DNA of 64,000 bases from Paenilisteria newyorkensis (GTDB lineage Bacteria > Bacillota > Bacilli > Lactobacillales > Listeriaceae), in NCBI RefSeq assembly GCF_000766145.1, contig NZ_JNFB01000010.1, positions 1 to 64,000 of the forward strand. The letters are read 5' to 3'. This document shows, piece by piece, positions 62,430 to 64,000 of this stretch. The notes under the pieces were generated by a model. That model saw only the letters and a program-made list of their open reading frames with translations. It had not been told where the DNA came from and searched no databases. The number at the start of each line of letters is the position of its first letter. Within the stretch, counting starts at the first letter, position 1. A program made the translations under genes and the position numbers.

Positions 62430-63475
62430 ATGACGGCAGCTTGAAAAAAATGAGTCGCTTTTCTTGGTGGGAATATATCGCTGTTTTGCTGGCGCTCGGC
62501 GGGCTCGCAATGCTTCCGGCGTTGATGTTTGGCGCGGATATTTTGAAGGAATCGGGGCCGTATCTTGGTTGGTATATTTTATATTGGGCGATTATTGCGG
62601 CGATTTTCTGTATTTTCACGGGGTATCAAAAATATATCGCGTTTGATAAGCCGATGCGTGAGTTAAGTCAGGCGACGAAGCAAGTGGCGGAGGGGGATTT
62701 CACGGTTTATTTGAAGCCGCTACACCGGGTGGACAAGCATAATTATATCGATGTCATGTTCCAAGATTTCAACAAAATGGTGGAGGCGCTGGGATCGCTC
62801 GAAACGATGAAAACGAACTTTATCGCGGATGTGTCTCATGAAATCAAAACGCCATTATCGATTGTCCAAAATTACGCGACGGCGCTGAAAAACGAGGATA
62901 TAGCGCCAGAAATACGCAAAGAGTATGTAGAAACGATTATTACAGCGTCGCAGAGTTTATCGGTTTTGGTGACGAATATTTTGAGTCTGAACAAGTTGGA
63001 AAATCAGAGTATTCCGTTGCTGGACGAGCCGTATGATGTTTGTCGCCAGCTTTCTGATAGCATTTTGGCGTTCGATGATTTACTGGAGCGAAAGGGTATA
63101 CGCCTGGTGGTTGATATCGAGGAGCAGGCATCGATTTACGCGGATCCGGATTTAATGGAAATCGTATGGCGGAATTTGCTGTCCAATGCATTGAAATTCA
63201 CGGAACCTGGCGGGGTCATCACGTGTACGCAAACGTCGACGGCAAATTCGGTGCGTGTCGCGATTTCTGATACGGGTTGCGGAATGAATGAGGAAACGAG
63301 GACGCGGGTTTTTGAGAAATTTTATCAGGGAGATTCGTCGCATTCAAAGGATGGAAACGGCTTGGGCTTGGCGCTTTCGCTACGGGTGATTGAGCTTGTG
63401 GGCGGGACCATCGAGGTGACGAGCGAGCTTAGCAAAGGTTCGACGTTTGTCGTCACGCTAAAAGCTGGGTATTAA
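62426..63475 (+). CDS. Sensor histidine kinase
   Basis: 349 residues. Two membrane helices (about 14-36 and 45-68) with almost no outer loop, so it may sense within the membrane or through a partner. HAMP (about 70-125), then the phosphoacceptor His in VSHEIKTPLSIVQN, and HATPase_c with N-box WRNLLSNALKF, G1 DTGCGMNEE and G2 GLGLALSL. Works with the response regulator upstream. Target genes are unknown; the neighbouring hydrolase is one candidate. Confidence 0.92.
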   Translation: MNDGSLKKMSRFSWWEYIAVLLALGGLAMLPALMFGADILKESGPYLGWYILYWAIIAAIFCIFTGYQKYIAFDKPMRELSQATKQVAEGDFTVYLKPLHRVDKHNYIDVMFQDFNKMVEALGSLETMKTNFIADVSHEIKTPLSIVQNYATALKNEDIAPEIRKEYVETIITASQSLSVLVTNILSLNKLENQSIPLLDEPYDVCRQLSDSILAFDDLLERKGIRLVVDIEEQASIYADPDLMEIVWRNLLSNALKFTEPGGVITCTQTSTANSVRVAISDTGCGMNEETRTRVFEKFYQGDSSHSKDGNGLGLALSLRVIELVGGTIEVTSELSKGSTFVVTLKAGY

Positions 63476-63477
63476 AA

Positions 63478-63523
63478 ATAGCAGTCTTGGATTCGAAACT
63501 GGAATCGGGGCTGTTTTTTTTGC
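63478..63523 (+). terminator. Terminator of the two-component operon
   Basis: AGCAGTC and GATTC pair with GAATC and GGCTGTT around a short loop, then TTTTTTT. Confidence 0.8.
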
Positions 63524-63617
63524 GTGCGAATTAACATTTCAGAAACATTTTAGATGCAAATCGCAAACATTTGTTTATTAAGATAGGTATATCAAATGAG
63601 GCGAGGGAGAGATGGAC

Positions 63618-64000
63618 ATGAGTGGTAGAGCGGATTTTGTGGGGTATGAGTACAAGGATATCACGATAAATCAGGAGCAAGAATCGCTGTTTATCGATGG
63701 CTACACTAATTTCGGCTGGGATTTGGACAGTGTGTCAAAATCGGTGACTTCGCTGAAAATCAAGTTTAAGCGGGATCGGAAAATTCGTAATAAGGCGGAA
63801 TTGACACGGTTACAGCGACAATTCGACGCGTGTGTGGATGAGATGGAGCAACTGGAGCGTTCGAAAAAAACGACGGCGCGAATCGTGGCTTACGGCATCG
63901 CTTTGGTGGGAACGATTGGCATGGCGTGTTCCGTGTTTGCCGTCACGAGCGGGCTCATCACGCTTTCCATCATTTTCGCCATTCCAGGCGTTCTCGGCTG
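63618..64000 (+). CDS. Unknown membrane protein, cut by the window end
   Basis: ATG 63618 (GAGGGAGAG before it; ATG 63612 is an alternative) opens a frame that runs off the window. The first 90 residues are soluble and partly helical (RADFVGYEYKDITINQEQES; RDRKIRNKAELTRLQRQF). Two hydrophobic helices begin at about 95 (IVAYGIALVGTIGMACSVFAV, then LITLSIIFAIPGVLG). It resembles small Firmicute membrane proteins of unknown role. Confidence 0.7.
   Translation, partial: MSGRADFVGYEYKDITINQEQESLFIDGYTNFGWDLDSVSKSVTSLKIKFKRDRKIRNKAELTRLQRQFDACVDEMEQLERSKKTTARIVAYGIALVGTIGMACSVFAVTSGLITLSIIFAIPGVLG

Overview
The window looks like a Listeria-type (Listeriaceae) chromosome, from the origin-proximal part. 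Pointers are the back-to-back L-lactate dehydrogenase and ctc (L25) genes, nrdDG, the CxxH/CxxC protein plus rlmH pair, an L-allo-threonine aldolase, Listeria-style LPXTG proteins, and secreted proteins with Cry1Ac-D-VI-like and Ig-like repeats. The species is not fixed; the varied base composition and gene content suggest one of the environmental Listeria lineages rather than L. monocytogenes.

Layout. 1-830: the tail of an Ig-repeat surface protein and a decayed copy of the same repeat. 1061-11351: a Wzx/Wzy-type exopolysaccharide (EPS) operon: lipoprotein, UDP-ManNAc dehydrogenase, initiating sugar transferase, WecG/TagA transferase, Wzz, BY-kinase, LicD, CDP-alcohol cytidylyltransferase, flippase, polymerase, GT4 transferase and a small HTH protein. 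A beta-helix protein follows (11520-12848). 13116-23179 is mostly housekeeping: nrdDG with NrdR boxes, carboxyethylornithine synthase, a tiny antisense-strand peptide gene, an LPXTG metallophosphoesterase, an M20 peptidase, a YitT protein and a membrane transporter. A wrecked glutamate decarboxylase gene and a lone tRNA-Asp come next, then two large surface proteins (24605-29819). ldh and ctc diverge at 30.8-31.1 kb; ctc has a clear SigB promoter. 31950-36750 holds a secreted beta-helix protein and a run of small unknown genes. A dense DnaA-box cluster (36766-37512) leads into rlmH.

38345-43460 is a second, AT-rich surface-glycan locus that duplicates the LicD and flippase functions of the first. 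43564-46304 is a type VII secretion LXG toxin locus (Lap1-like, Lap2-like, LXG-WHH nuclease, SUKH immunity). A serine-recombinase cassette follows (46623-48234), then six small genes (48341-50538) bounded by a 50-bp repeat. 50668-58754 is a complete four-gene Wadjet (JetABCD) anti-plasmid system of the DUF2397/DUF2398 kind. Threonine aldolase, an alpha/beta hydrolase, a two-component system and a truncated membrane protein close the window.

The least expected signal is a 60-bp promoter/operator element present three times in the EPS operon (949-1008, 3592-3651, 7166-7225). All three copies have the same 54-nt spacing between a TTGAyA-N5-(T/A)ATCAw block and a TGn-extended -10. This suggests a dedicated, possibly undescribed, EPS regulator. 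Everything here was read by eye; no database search was run.
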